From: Pseudomonadota bacterium | GTDB lineage: Bacteria > Pseudomonadota > Alphaproteobacteria > Reyranellales > Reyranellaceae | Direction of reading: 5' to 3' | Length of the DNA stretch: 9,531 bases | Assembly: GCA_023436825.1 (NCBI GenBank) | Contig: JAEZHS010000417.1 | Coordinates: 1 to 9,531 of the forward strand | Shown here: positions 1 through 6,291 of the stretch, piece by piece | How positions within the stretch are numbered: the stretch's first letter is position 1 | How the letters are laid out: every line of letters starts with the position of its first letter | The notes under the pieces: model-generated | Seen by the model: the letters and a program-made list of their open reading frames with translations, nothing else | What the model was told of the DNA's origin: nothing | Databases searched by the model: none | Translations under genes and position numbers: made by a program

Positions 1-717
1 GTTTGAGATCGCTCCACTTGACGGCGACGTTCTTGGAGCCGACGCCGAGGAAGCCGCCGACCGAAACCACGACCGTCTTGATGGCGCCGCCGCTGTCGAC
101 ATAGACGTCCTCGATCTTGCCCACGGCCTCGCGCTTGTCGTTGCGCACCGTGGCGCCGATCAGGGCGTTGCCGGACATCTCGCCTGTGGCGTTGAAGTCG
201 CCTGTCGACGTGGTGGCGGCGAGCTGGTCGTTGGTCGCCGGCCGTGATGCGTCGGTAGTACGCGCAGTGTCGCTCGGAGGCGCTGTCCACGGGCCAGTGT
301 CGGAGAAGACCTGGCCGCGCCACGTCTCGTTCCTGTATTTGTACTCAGGCTTGGCCTTGAGCTGGTCCTTGGTCATGTTGACCGTGACCTTCTCGCCATT
401 GTCGGCGATCTTCAGATCTGACCATGCGATGCGAACCTCGCGGTCGCCGACCCCCAGGAAGCCGCCGACGCTCATCATGACGCTGTCGACCTTGCCGTCC
501 TTGTTGAGGTAGATCGACTTGATTTCGCCGATCGTCTCACCCTCGGCGTTCTTGACGTTGCGGCCGATCAGCTTGCGGTGTCGGCAGTGGCCGTCGACCC
601 CATCGTATCGGTCGGCGCCGTCGCCGATGGTGGCGGACTCGTTGCCTGTTGCGGCTGCGCATACGCAGCAACAGCACCGCAAGCCAGGAACGCCGCGAGC
701 ACGATGTGCTTGACCAT
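1..717 (-). pseudogene. Tandem PRC-barrel exported protein, frameshifted and cut by the window edge
   Basis: Reading starts at the ATG at 717-715 with a clear signal peptide (MVKHIVLAAFLACGAVAAYA, cleaved before QP) and a short Thr/Pro/Ala-rich stretch, then meets TGA at 570-568 after 49 codons. In the next frame, from codon 574-572, a PRC-barrel domain starts at once (KLIGRNVKN...GEIKSIYL...MMSVGGFLGVG...IAWSDLK). A hydrophilic linker follows, then a second PRC-barrel (LIGATVRND...VVSVGGFLGVG...VKWSDLK) that runs off the left edge. Gaining one base, or losing two, near 571-580 would join the frames, so this is a frameshifted gene or a sequencing error. PRC-barrel domains are small beta-barrels found in ribosome-maturation, photosynthetic-reaction-centre and many exported stress-linked proteins; the ligand here is unknown. 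A GGGAG Shine-Dalgarno lies about 9 nt before the start. It is 41 bp downstream of the 1070-759 gene, probably the same transcript. Confidence 0.8.
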
Positions 718-758
718 GGATGTCAACTCCCTGGTTTGCTTGTTCATGCGACGACGTC

Positions 759-1070
759 CTAACGAGGCCCTGGTGTGCGAGTTGCCCGTGGCGGGCCGGG
801 TACCGGTCGCACCTCGGGCAGGGGCAGCGTCGCGTCGCGCGGCAGTTCGCTCAGCTCATCCTGCCGGAGACCCGGCATCGGCATGACGGCCTGATTCTTG
901 GAATTCGGGCCAACGGTGGAACCCGTGCCGCCGACCATGGCCGGGCCGGACTCCGGCATCTTCGAAGCGTCGATCGCCTGGTTTGGGCCTTGGGCCTTCA
1001 GGACCGGCACACAAAGTGCGAGCGGCAAAGTGGTGAAGAAAGCGAGAGCGAAAAGGACTGCGCGTTTCAT
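759..1070 (-). CDS. Small exported proline-rich protein of unknown function
   Basis: This is a 103-residue protein. It begins with a typical secretory signal (MKR, hydrophobic core AVLFALAFFTTLPLALCVPVL), likely cleaved after LKA before QG. Mature residues 28-103 are low in hydrophobicity and rich in Pro, Gly, Met and Ser, with no domain I recognise, so it is probably a small periplasmic or surface protein. Cys20 sits in an LALC context; the Leu before Cys is not typical of a lipobox, so I do not call it a lipoprotein. A GGAGG Shine-Dalgarno lies 8 nt before the ATG, inside the loop of a perfect hairpin that abuts the start (described separately). The next gene on the strand is the frameshifted PRC-barrel gene 41 bp downstream, suggesting a two-gene envelope operon. 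The signal peptide and ribosome site make the gene likely; the function is unknown. Confidence 0.65.
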   Translation of the reverse strand: MKRAVLFALAFFTTLPLALCVPVLKAQGPNQAIDASKMPESGPAMVGGTGSTVGPNSKNQAVMPMPGLRQDELSELPRDATLPLPEVRPVPGPPRATRTPGPR

Positions 1071-1091
1071 GGCAAACCTCCGCCGTTTGCC
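1071..1091 (-). promoter_or_regulatory. Leader hairpin with the Shine-Dalgarno in its loop, abutting a start codon
   Basis: On the minus strand the mRNA would read GGCAAAC, then GGCGGAG, then GTTTGCC, then directly ATG of the 1070-759 gene. The two 7-base arms are perfect reverse complements. The 7-base loop and the first loop-side base of the 3' arm contain the GGAGG ribosome-binding sequence. The structure is seen directly. That it controls translation of the small exported protein (by masking or presenting the site) is inference. Confidence 0.4.
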
Positions 1092-1261
1092 GATTCAACA
1101 AGGCGCACGGCGCCCGCGTTGCGTAGCTTTCATTCAACCTGCCCCGGTCTTGAGCATTCCTTTGCCGTGGTTCCCTGGTCGCAGTCTGATCACAGCCCGC
1201 TGAATGGCAAAGGCGTTAGAGAGAGTTTCGCCCGACAACGCGTCAGCATCGGATCGTCGGA

Positions 1262-2002
1262 ATGCAATCCCATTCTCCGCCTCCGCCGCCGTTTGGTCGC
1301 CCGGCGAGGCCGCACGTGTCGGGACCTGCGCCGGGCGGACCGCGTCCGGCGGCGCGGAACGAGTTTGCCGACGCCCTTTCTCGCATGTTCGAGCACCGTC
1401 AGCAGCTTGCGCCCGACTTTGCGCCGCCGCTTCGCGACGACGCGCATCCGCGCCGCGACGTTCACGACGATGTCGACGACTGGGACAGCCCGCGCGCCCC
1501 GCGGTTGAGGGCGCTGGTCGGTGGCTCGGCGTTGCGGCGCGCCCTGTCGATCGTGCCGGTTGCCGTCGTCGGCTACGCGATCGCCTGGTTCCTTTATTTC
1601 GAGCCGTCGCAGAACGTCACGGCGAAGCCGGTCGCCGACCTGAAGCCGGAGGTGATCCAGCCGGCGCCGCCCATCGAGCCTCCGCCGCCGGCGCGCCCGG
1701 AAGTGGCCGAAGCGAAGCCGGCTCCCGCACCGGCACCTGCGGCGACGGCGGCCGCCGCGCCGACGGCGGCTCCGGCGGTCGCCGCCACGCCGTCGCAGCC
1801 TCTGTCGAAGGACGAGATCAAGGAACTGCAGGGCAAGCTCGGCGCCGTCGGTTTCGCCGTCGGGCCGATCGACGGCATCGTCGGGCCGCAGACCCAGGCC
1901 GCATTGCGTCGCTATGCCCAGGCGCGCAGTCTCGCCAAACCGCCGGAAGCGACCCAGGAAACGCTGCTTCGGCTGCGCTCGGAAATCCAGGCCAGCCAGT
2001 AG
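1262..2002 (+). CDS. Single-pass membrane protein with C-terminal peptidoglycan-binding domain
   Basis: The protein has 246 residues. Residues 1-90 are a Pro/Arg-rich cytoplasmic region with acidic patches (DDVDDWD near 69-75). Residues about 95-113 (ALSIVPVAVVGYAIAWFLYF) form one transmembrane helix. Residues about 120-181 are a Pro/Ala/Glu/Lys-rich linker able to span periplasm. Residues about 184-240 match the peptidoglycan-binding-1 fold (KELQGKLGAVGF...GPIDGIVGPQTQAALRRYAQ, with the usual G-x-x-DG-x-x-GPxT signature). The layout suggests an inner-membrane anchor that reaches the cell wall, though no catalytic domain is present. The start has only a weak upstream GGA about 9 nt away. It diverges from the small exported protein gene across 191 bp and is followed after 74 bp by another exported-protein gene in the same direction. 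The domain call is confident; the role is unknown. Confidence 0.85.
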   Translation: MQSHSPPPPPFGRPARPHVSGPAPGGPRPAARNEFADALSRMFEHRQQLAPDFAPPLRDDAHPRRDVHDDVDDWDSPRAPRLRALVGGSALRRALSIVPVAVVGYAIAWFLYFEPSQNVTAKPVADLKPEVIQPAPPIEPPPPARPEVAEAKPAPAPAPAATAAAAPTAAPAVAATPSQPLSKDEIKELQGKLGAVGFAVGPIDGIVGPQTQAALRRYAQARSLAKPPEATQETLLRLRSEIQASQ

Positions 2003-2076
2003 GTCGGGTCACCGCAAGGTCACAGTGCGGCGACCGACGGCTTCCTAACCTCGCCTGACCAGCGGGGGCAGGGGTG

Positions 2077-2490
2077 ATGCGTTCATTCGTATTCGCGCTG
2101 CTTGGATTGATCGCGGGCGCTGACGCCGCGCAAGCGCAGGTTTGGCTGACGGTTGCCGATGCCGAAGGCCGCTTCCAGCTCGAGATGCCCGTGCCCTTCG
2201 ACCTGCCGCCGGCTGAGACCGAAGCCGACGGCACCGTCACTTTCGCTTACGTGCACGAGACGCCGGAGGTGGTGCTGCGCTTCGAGGTGGTCGACCACGA
2301 CGAGGCGAAGCGGACATTGCCGACAGTCGACGGTAAGACCTGGGGTGGCGAGCGCCTGGTGCAGATGAGCTCCCACGTCGTCGGCCGGCGGACCTATCGG
2401 ATGGTCGCCATCTTCCCGCCGAAACTCGCCGGCGACGCCATGATCCTGCGCTTCATGCAATCGGTTCGATATCACGACGATCTGAACTAG
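2077..2490 (+). CDS. Small exported protein of unknown function
   Basis: The protein has 137 residues from this ATG; a GTG one codon earlier (2074) is an equally possible start, and a G-rich stretch just upstream may serve as the ribosome site. A signal peptide (MRSFVFALLGLIAGADAAQAQ) is cleaved around AQA/QVW. The mature part resembles the broad set of alphaproteobacterial exported proteins that start with a phrase like AEGRFQLEMPVPF and end in a region like RTYRMVAIFPP...ILRFMQSVR; these are predicted alpha/beta proteins of the periplasm with no known activity. That likeness is from memory, not from a search. No cysteine pair or catalytic motif is visible. It lies 74 bp after the peptidoglycan-binding-protein gene and could share its transcript. 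Confidence 0.75.
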   Translation: MRSFVFALLGLIAGADAAQAQVWLTVADAEGRFQLEMPVPFDLPPAETEADGTVTFAYVHETPEVVLRFEVVDHDEAKRTLPTVDGKTWGGERLVQMSSHVVGRRTYRMVAIFPPKLAGDAMILRFMQSVRYHDDLN

Positions 2491-2587
2491 GGTTAGACCC
2501 AACGGAGATGGGCCAATGGCAGACGGGAAAGACCGCATCATGTTGGCGCTGACGTCGCCGGCCGGCTCATCCTGCTGGAGATTCTGA

Positions 2588-2803
2588 ATGCGGATCGGCT
2601 CCATCGTCATCCATTGCCACGACTTCGATCGTACAGTGGCGTTCTGGCGAGCGGCACTTCATTACGTGCCGCGTGAGCCTGCGACGGACCGCTGGCTGGT
2701 GCTGCGTGATCCAACGGGCAGAGGAGCGGATTACGTCGTGCGTGAGGATCCACGCGGCGCCTTGTTCTGTGTCGCGCAAAAGGCGGATGCGACCGTCGCA
2801 TGA
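2588..2803 (+). pseudogene. VOC-family (glyoxalase-like) gene with an internal in-frame deletion
   Basis: The frame codes for 71 residues. Residues 1-46 are the usual start of a VOC-fold protein (MRIGSIVIHCHDFDRTVAFW...VPREP...WLVLRDPTGRG), including a metal-ligand-type His at residue 9. Residues 47-65 (ADYVVREDPRGALFCVAQK) are the usual C-terminal strand of the same family, with the late metal-ligand Glu at 53. Relatives of this kind are about 115-130 residues and carry a middle section (about PNLSFQ to the strand before ADYVV) that is absent here. The join falls at 2725/2726 and keeps the frame. One complete VOC module needs the missing strands, so I call it a deletion remnant, although translation could still occur: GGAG lies 7 nt before the start. 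The family length is recalled, not searched. Confidence 0.7.
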
Positions 2804-3487
2804 AACGTTCGCCGCGACGAATGGGCATCTGCCGGTTTGTCGAAACGTGGCGTTCGGCTGAATTTTGCGGCAGCCTCCCTCAACTACGAAATGGGTTGGG
2901 CGGGAACGGCGGAAACCTGACCATTACTGACTGGAGCGCATGCACCAAGAGAGGGTGACAGCACCGCCTGCACGTCGGTCGAGCGACGCGAGTCGTGGTA
3001 TGGTAGCGGTGGCGGGCCCCAGATATGGCCCCTCATGGAGCCCCAAAAGTCGCAATAAAAGAACCCATACATCGTCCATCCGATCGTAAGTCTGACCGCT
3101 CCCGCCCCGGAGCCGGCTGCTGGCATCGGTGCCCAGTCCCACGAGGATGGCGCCCTCGCCTTCCGGGTCCTCTACGGTGCGAAAAAACTCACTGCAAATT
3201 GTCTGCCTGCACCGCAGTTGTTGACAGAATAAAGCACTTCAGTTATGTTGAGTCTCGCCGCCGCCTCACGGCGACGTCCGTTCTTTGCATCGTTTATCCG
3301 ACACCTCGGGCGCGTCCGGGCCGGCGTCGCCGCCATGCCCGCGCGGCATCGGCCTGATCGTCGGCTCCCGAGGCAAAACCGCCAGCCCAAGGAGCGCAAT
3401 CCGGCGGGAGGAGTGCAGTGCATGCATCCCTGCCGTAAAGCCGGAGGGCGGCGCGCGGCACCTTGATGTCAAAACCTCTGTGACGAG
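2804..3487. other. 684-bp stretch without a credible gene
   Basis: This stretch lies between the VOC remnant and the 3' end of the convergent MFS gene. Base composition around 2990-3250 is visibly less GC-rich than the flanking genes. Open frames exist on both strands, but none has a ribosome site, the strong third-position GC bias of the neighbours, or a recognisable domain. Visible elements are: the motif GAAACGT twice, at 2802-2808 and 2842-2848; GCCCC three times at exactly 12-bp steps (3016, 3028, 3040); a sigma70-like promoter at 3221-3249; and two hairpins at 3255-3274 and 3329-3353. No tRNA T-loop motif or rRNA sequence is seen. It may be a decayed region, given the deleted gene beside it, or may encode a small RNA. 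Confidence 0.6.
3221..3249 (+). promoter_or_regulatory. Sigma70-like promoter with no obvious gene behind it
   Basis: A perfect TTGACA -35 box (3221-3226) is followed by a 17-bp spacer and a TATGTT -10 box (3244-3249; four of six consensus bases). Transcription would start near 3256 and run rightward, towards the 3' end of the MFS gene on the other strand. The first ATG (3245) overlaps the -10 box, so it cannot be the start of a frame served by this promoter. The boxes are seen directly; activity is inferred. Confidence 0.45.
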
Positions 3488-4702
3488 CTACGAGGAGCCG
3501 GACGCGCGCCGCCGCAGCCATATCGTCATTGCTGCGGTGAGCAGCAGTCCCGTGACGGCCATGATCAGCACGGCCGTGCGTGGTCCGAACTCGGTGGCGA
3601 TCACGCCCGCCGCCAGCACGCCGAGCGGCCCGGTGCCGATGCCGACCGTAACGATGCCCATCAGCCGCGAACGCATGTCCGGCGGTGCTTCGGTCAGCAT
3701 CAGGGTGGTCTGCATGTTGCCGAAGCCCGCAGTGCCGAAGCCGCCCAGCACCAGCACGGCGAAGGCCAGCCAATAGGACGGCGACAGCGCCATTACGATC
3801 AACGCCACCATGAACAACGCCGAGCCGCCGGCGAAGGTGAGGCGCCGGTCCATGCGCACGACGCCGGCGGCGATCAGCGCGCCACCGACCAGCGCGCCGA
3901 TCGGCTCGGCCGCCGCCAGCAACCCGACGAGGGCGGGCGATACGTGGAAGGCGCTGATGCCGAGGGGCGCCACGAGGCCGGAGTAGGCGAAAGCGAAGGC
4001 ATTGGTGACGACCGTGATGCCCCACACCAAAAGGATGGTGGGCTTGGTGGTCCAGGCGTAGGCCAGGCCCTCGGCGATCTCGGCCGGGATGCGCGCGAGA
4101 TCGAGGCGGCGCGTGACCTGCGGATGGACGAGGCCGGCCAGGGCGAAGGCGCCGGCGAACTGGACCAGGGCGGTGACGGTGTAGGCGCCCTTCATGCCGA
4201 GCCAGCCGAAGACGATGCCGCCCAGCAACGGGCCGACCATGCGGGTGGCGGCGTTGGTCGCCGAATCGAGCGCGATCGCCGGCACGATGCGATGCGGTCC
4301 GGCGACCTCGCCCACCATGCGCCGCCGCGTCGACATTTCGGTCGCCCACATCGTGCCCGATACCAGGTTGCCCAGCGCCACATGCCACAGCGCGAGTTCT
4401 CCGGTGGTGGCGAGCGTGGCCAGCAAGGTCGAGACGAACGCCGGGGCAACGAGCGCCAACATGACGATGGTCTTGCGGTTCATCGCTTCGGAGACAGCGC
4501 CCGCGAACGCACCGAACAGGAGCTGCGGCAGCTGGCGTGCCGCTACGACGGCGGTCACCGCCAGCGCCGAGCCCGTCGCCTCGTAGGCGAACAGGCCGGA
4601 GGCCAGAAGCTCCAGCCAGCGCATGGCGTTGGCGAACGCACCCACCAGCCACAGCCGCAGGAAGTCCGGTGTCTTGAGCAGTTCCCCGATCGGCCCGTTC
4701 AT
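3488..4702 (-). CDS. MFS transporter, DHA3/EntS-like exporter family
   Basis: A 404-residue integral membrane protein with about 12 hydrophobic segments, the usual size for the family. Residues 63-77 (FGAFAGAVSEAMNRK) are the MFS loop 2-3 motif, with Glu where Asp is commoner. Residues about 126-162 (RRRMVGEVAG...RIVPAIALDSATN...RMVGPLLGG) match the TM5 region typical of the MFS_3 (enterobactin-exporter-like, drug:proton antiporter) subfamily. It ends in a basic tail (WLRRRASGSS). The likely role is proton-driven efflux of a small molecule across the inner membrane; the substrate cannot be read from sequence. A strong GGAGGAGGA ribosome site lies about 8 nt before the ATG, but it is buried in a hairpin (see 4712-4734). 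The gene follows another MFS gene on the same strand after 122 bp. A remote chance remains that it is an importer. Confidence 0.9.
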   Translation of the reverse strand: MNGPIGELLKTPDFLRLWLVGAFANAMRWLELLASGLFAYEATGSALAVTAVVAARQLPQLLFGAFAGAVSEAMNRKTIVMLALVAPAFVSTLLATLATTGELALWHVALGNLVSGTMWATEMSTRRRMVGEVAGPHRIVPAIALDSATNAATRMVGPLLGGIVFGWLGMKGAYTVTALVQFAGAFALAGLVHPQVTRRLDLARIPAEIAEGLAYAWTTKPTILLVWGITVVTNAFAFAYSGLVAPLGISAFHVSPALVGLLAAAEPIGALVGGALIAAGVVRMDRRLTFAGGSALFMVALIVMALSPSYWLAFAVLVLGGFGTAGFGNMQTTLMLTEAPPDMRSRLMGIVTVGIGTGPLGVLAAGVIATEFGPRTAVLIMAVTGLLLTAAMTIWLRRRASGSS

Positions 4703-4711
4703 TGTCTTTTT

Positions 4712-4734
4712 CCTCCTCCGTCATACGGGGGAGG
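4712..4734 (-). promoter_or_regulatory. Hairpin masking the Shine-Dalgarno of the downstream MFS gene
   Basis: In the minus-strand mRNA, CCTCC pairs with GGAGG and, after one C-A mismatch, CCGT pairs with ACGG around a 3-base ATG loop. That is nine base pairs in a 23-base element. The 3' arm is the GGAGGAGG Shine-Dalgarno itself, which ends about 9 nt before the start at 4702. The bases after the hairpin are A-rich, not U-rich, so it is not an intrinsic terminator in that direction. The pairing is seen directly; translational control is inferred. Confidence 0.5.
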
Positions 4735-4746
4735 GCAGGGAGGGGG
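4727..4746 (+). other. Canonical G-quadruplex motif in an intergenic leader
   Basis: Four G-runs of 5, 3, 3 and 5 are separated by loops A, CA and A. This fits the G3+N1-7 rule with very short loops, which generally favours stability. It lies on the plus strand, the template strand for the minus-strand MFS gene that starts at 4702; that gene's mRNA carries the complementary C-rich tract. It shares bases 4727-4734 with the Shine-Dalgarno hairpin, so the structures form on opposite strands of the same DNA. Function is unknown. Confidence 0.45.
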
Positions 4747-4776
4747 AAAGCCACAAAGAGAATCTGCGAAATGTAG

Positions 4777-4788
4777 AGATCATGATCT
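4777..4788. repeat. 12-bp perfect palindrome between the two MFS genes
   Basis: AGATCATGATCT is its own reverse complement and lies 75 bp upstream of the second MFS start and 36 bp beyond the end of the first MFS gene. It could be a repressor operator, but a 12-bp palindrome is expected about twice by chance in a window this size, so the evidence is weak. Confidence 0.2.
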
Positions 4789-4824
4789 GAACTGTCGGAC
4801 ACCGCGCCTGTGGGAGGAGGCGAG

Positions 4825-6291
4825 TCAGCGTCCGATCTTCTCCAGGCTGACGCCGGTCGTCTCGATGCGGAACTGCCAGGTCACCCAGGCGCCGAGCAGG
4901 GAGCTCACGATCAGGATCATGAGGAGCAGATCGACTCCAATGTCGGCCAACAGCACCGGGAAGAGGAAAGCCGTCATCACCGCACCGACCTTGGCGAAGG
5001 CGGCGGCGAAACCCGCACCCTTGCCTCTGACCTCCGTCGCGAAGACCTCGCCGGCCAGCAGATAGGTCTGTGCGTTGGGGCCGACGTTGGTCATGAAGTT
5101 GAACAGCATGAAGCCGCCGAACAGCAGAACGGTGCGTGTCGGCTCGGGCGCATGCAGGGACAGGGTCGCCAGGACCAGCCCCATCGCGCAGCCGATGAAG
5201 CCCGCGATCTGCAGGCGGATGCGGCCGAGCCGGTCGGCCAGCAGCACCGCGGCCAGGATGCCGATGATCAGCAGCACATCGAGCAGGGCCGCGCCCTTGG
5301 CGGCCACGATGTCTCGCGCGATCAGGGCGCTGATGTTGTTGTCGGACATGTTTTCATGCCCGATCGCCTTGACCAGGATGGTGGGCGTGAAGATGCCGAT
5401 GCCGTAGGTGCCGAGATCCTGCAGGAACCACGGCACCGAGGCGAGGATGGTGGCGCGCCGGCTGGGCAGCACGAAGAGATCGCGCCAGCCGCCCGCGCGG
5501 CGCCCGCGCGCCGCCGTGCCCCGCTCGGCGGTTGACGGGTCGATCAGGCGCACTTCCTTCGGGTAGGGCGGCTCGCGCTCGAGCAGGCGCGCGACCTCCG
5601 CTTCGGCCTCGGCCTTGCGGCCCTGGCTCATCAGCCAGTGGCCGCTGTCGCTGATCCTGAGCCGGCCCAGCACCACCAGGATCGCCGGCGCGATGGCCGT
5701 GGCATACATCCAGCGCCAAGCCCTGATCTCGGGCAGCTCCGACAGGATGACGAAGCCCACGATGGTGCCGACCAGCGCGCCGATCGCCTGGAAGGCGAAG
5801 GCGCTCAGCACCAGCCTGCCGCGATCCTTGCTGGCGATGCTCTCGGAGATCACCAGGTGCGCCGTGGGATAGTCGCAGCCCAGCGCCAGGCCGACGCCGA
5901 ACAGGAACACGACCAGCCAGCCGTAGCTCGGACTCCAGGTCAGCCCTGTCAGGAACAGGGCGAACACCACCATCTCGACCACGAACATGCGGCGGCGGCC
6001 GTAGATGTCGGCCAGGCCGCCCAGCGTGATGGCGCCGACCATGATGCCGGCCAGAGGGGCGGCGCTGACGATTCCCTTTTCGGCAGGCGAGAGTCCGAAA
6101 TCCTTCACGATCAACGGCAGCGCCACGCCGGTCATGAACACAACCAGCCCCTCGAAGAACTTGCCGGCCGAGGCCAGCAGCCAGATCCGCCACTGCATGG
6201 CGGTCATCGGAATGAAACCTGTGGGTGTGCCGTCGGGCCAGGCGGGCGTTTGGTCGATGTAGCTCTGGACGCTACGCGGCGGGTCGGTCAT
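4825..6291 (-). CDS. MFS transporter, sugar/phosphate/aromatic-acid symporter-like
   Basis: A 488-residue protein with about 12 membrane segments, the usual length for the large MFS porter families. Residues 91-100 (GGLADIYGRR) are the classical loop 2-3 motif. Residues 139-150 (CDYPTAHLVISE) resemble the TM4 motif of phosphate:proton and related symporters. Residues 214-225 (SDSGHWLMSQGR) correspond to the sugar-porter PESPRWLxxxGR motif after TM6, with the PESPR part altered. A charged central loop (about 228-275) precedes the second six-helix half. It probably imports an organic or inorganic anion with protons; the substrate is not determined. In-frame TAA TAA codons at 6306-6301 lie just upstream, so translation starts at 6291 or later. 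No purine-rich ribosome site precedes 6291. It diverges from the TctC gene across 39 bp, which suggests shared control of a common substrate. Confidence 0.9.
   Translation of the reverse strand: MTDPPRSVQSYIDQTPAWPDGTPTGFIPMTAMQWRIWLLASAGKFFEGLVVFMTGVALPLIVKDFGLSPAEKGIVSAAPLAGIMVGAITLGGLADIYGRRRMFVVEMVVFALFLTGLTWSPSYGWLVVFLFGVGLALGCDYPTAHLVISESIASKDRGRLVLSAFAFQAIGALVGTIVGFVILSELPEIRAWRWMYATAIAPAILVVLGRLRISDSGHWLMSQGRKAEAEAEVARLLEREPPYPKEVRLIDPSTAERGTAARGRRAGGWRDLFVLPSRRATILASVPWFLQDLGTYGIGIFTPTILVKAIGHENMSDNNISALIARDIVAAKGAALLDVLLIIGILAAVLLADRLGRIRLQIAGFIGCAMGLVLATLSLHAPEPTRTVLLFGGFMLFNFMTNVGPNAQTYLLAGEVFATEVRGKGAGFAAAFAKVGAVMTAFLFPVLLADIGVDLLLMILIVSSLLGAWVTWQFRIETTGVSLEKIGR

Noticed and set aside
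1204..2058. 284-codon plus-strand frame over the peptidoglycan-binding gene
   Set aside because: Its product is Arg/Ala/Gly-rich without a domain. The other frame (1262-2002) shows a membrane helix and a clear peptidoglycan-binding domain.
2491..2505. GGGT-TAG-ACCC mini-hairpin after the exported-protein gene
   Set aside because: The stem is only four base pairs and there is no U-tract, so it is not a credible terminator.
2516..2590. 23-codon frame (MADGKDRIMLALTSPAG...) whose TGA overlaps the VOC gene start
   Set aside because: A translationally coupled leader is possible, but no ribosome site is seen before it and it is too short to judge.
2802..2856. GAAACGT repeated 40 bp apart just after the VOC remnant
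   Set aside because: It is only 7 bp, with two copies and no matching inverted arms or target-site pattern. Chance is likely.
2884..3126. 80-codon minus-strand frame with an aromatic-rich stretch (GWTMYGFFYCDFWGS)
   Set aside because: There is no ribosome site, third-position GC is well below that of the neighbours, and I recognise no family. It could be a decayed gene, but this is not supported.
3056..3229. Plus-strand open stretch ending in EDGALAFRVLYGAKKLTAN and a stop at 3227-3229
   Set aside because: It looks protein-like in places but has no start codon or ribosome site and is only about 57 codons. At most it is a gene remnant.
3285..3776. 163-codon plus-strand frame downstream of the orphan promoter
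   Set aside because: It starts with TTG, has no ribosome site, and its second half is the antisense of the MFS gene.
3294..4802. 502-codon open frame on the minus strand, the longest in the window
   Set aside because: It overlaps the 404-residue MFS gene in another frame. Its product is Arg/His/Gly-rich low-complexity sequence with no domain, as is normal for shadow frames in GC-rich DNA. The MFS frame has helices, motifs and a strong ribosome site.
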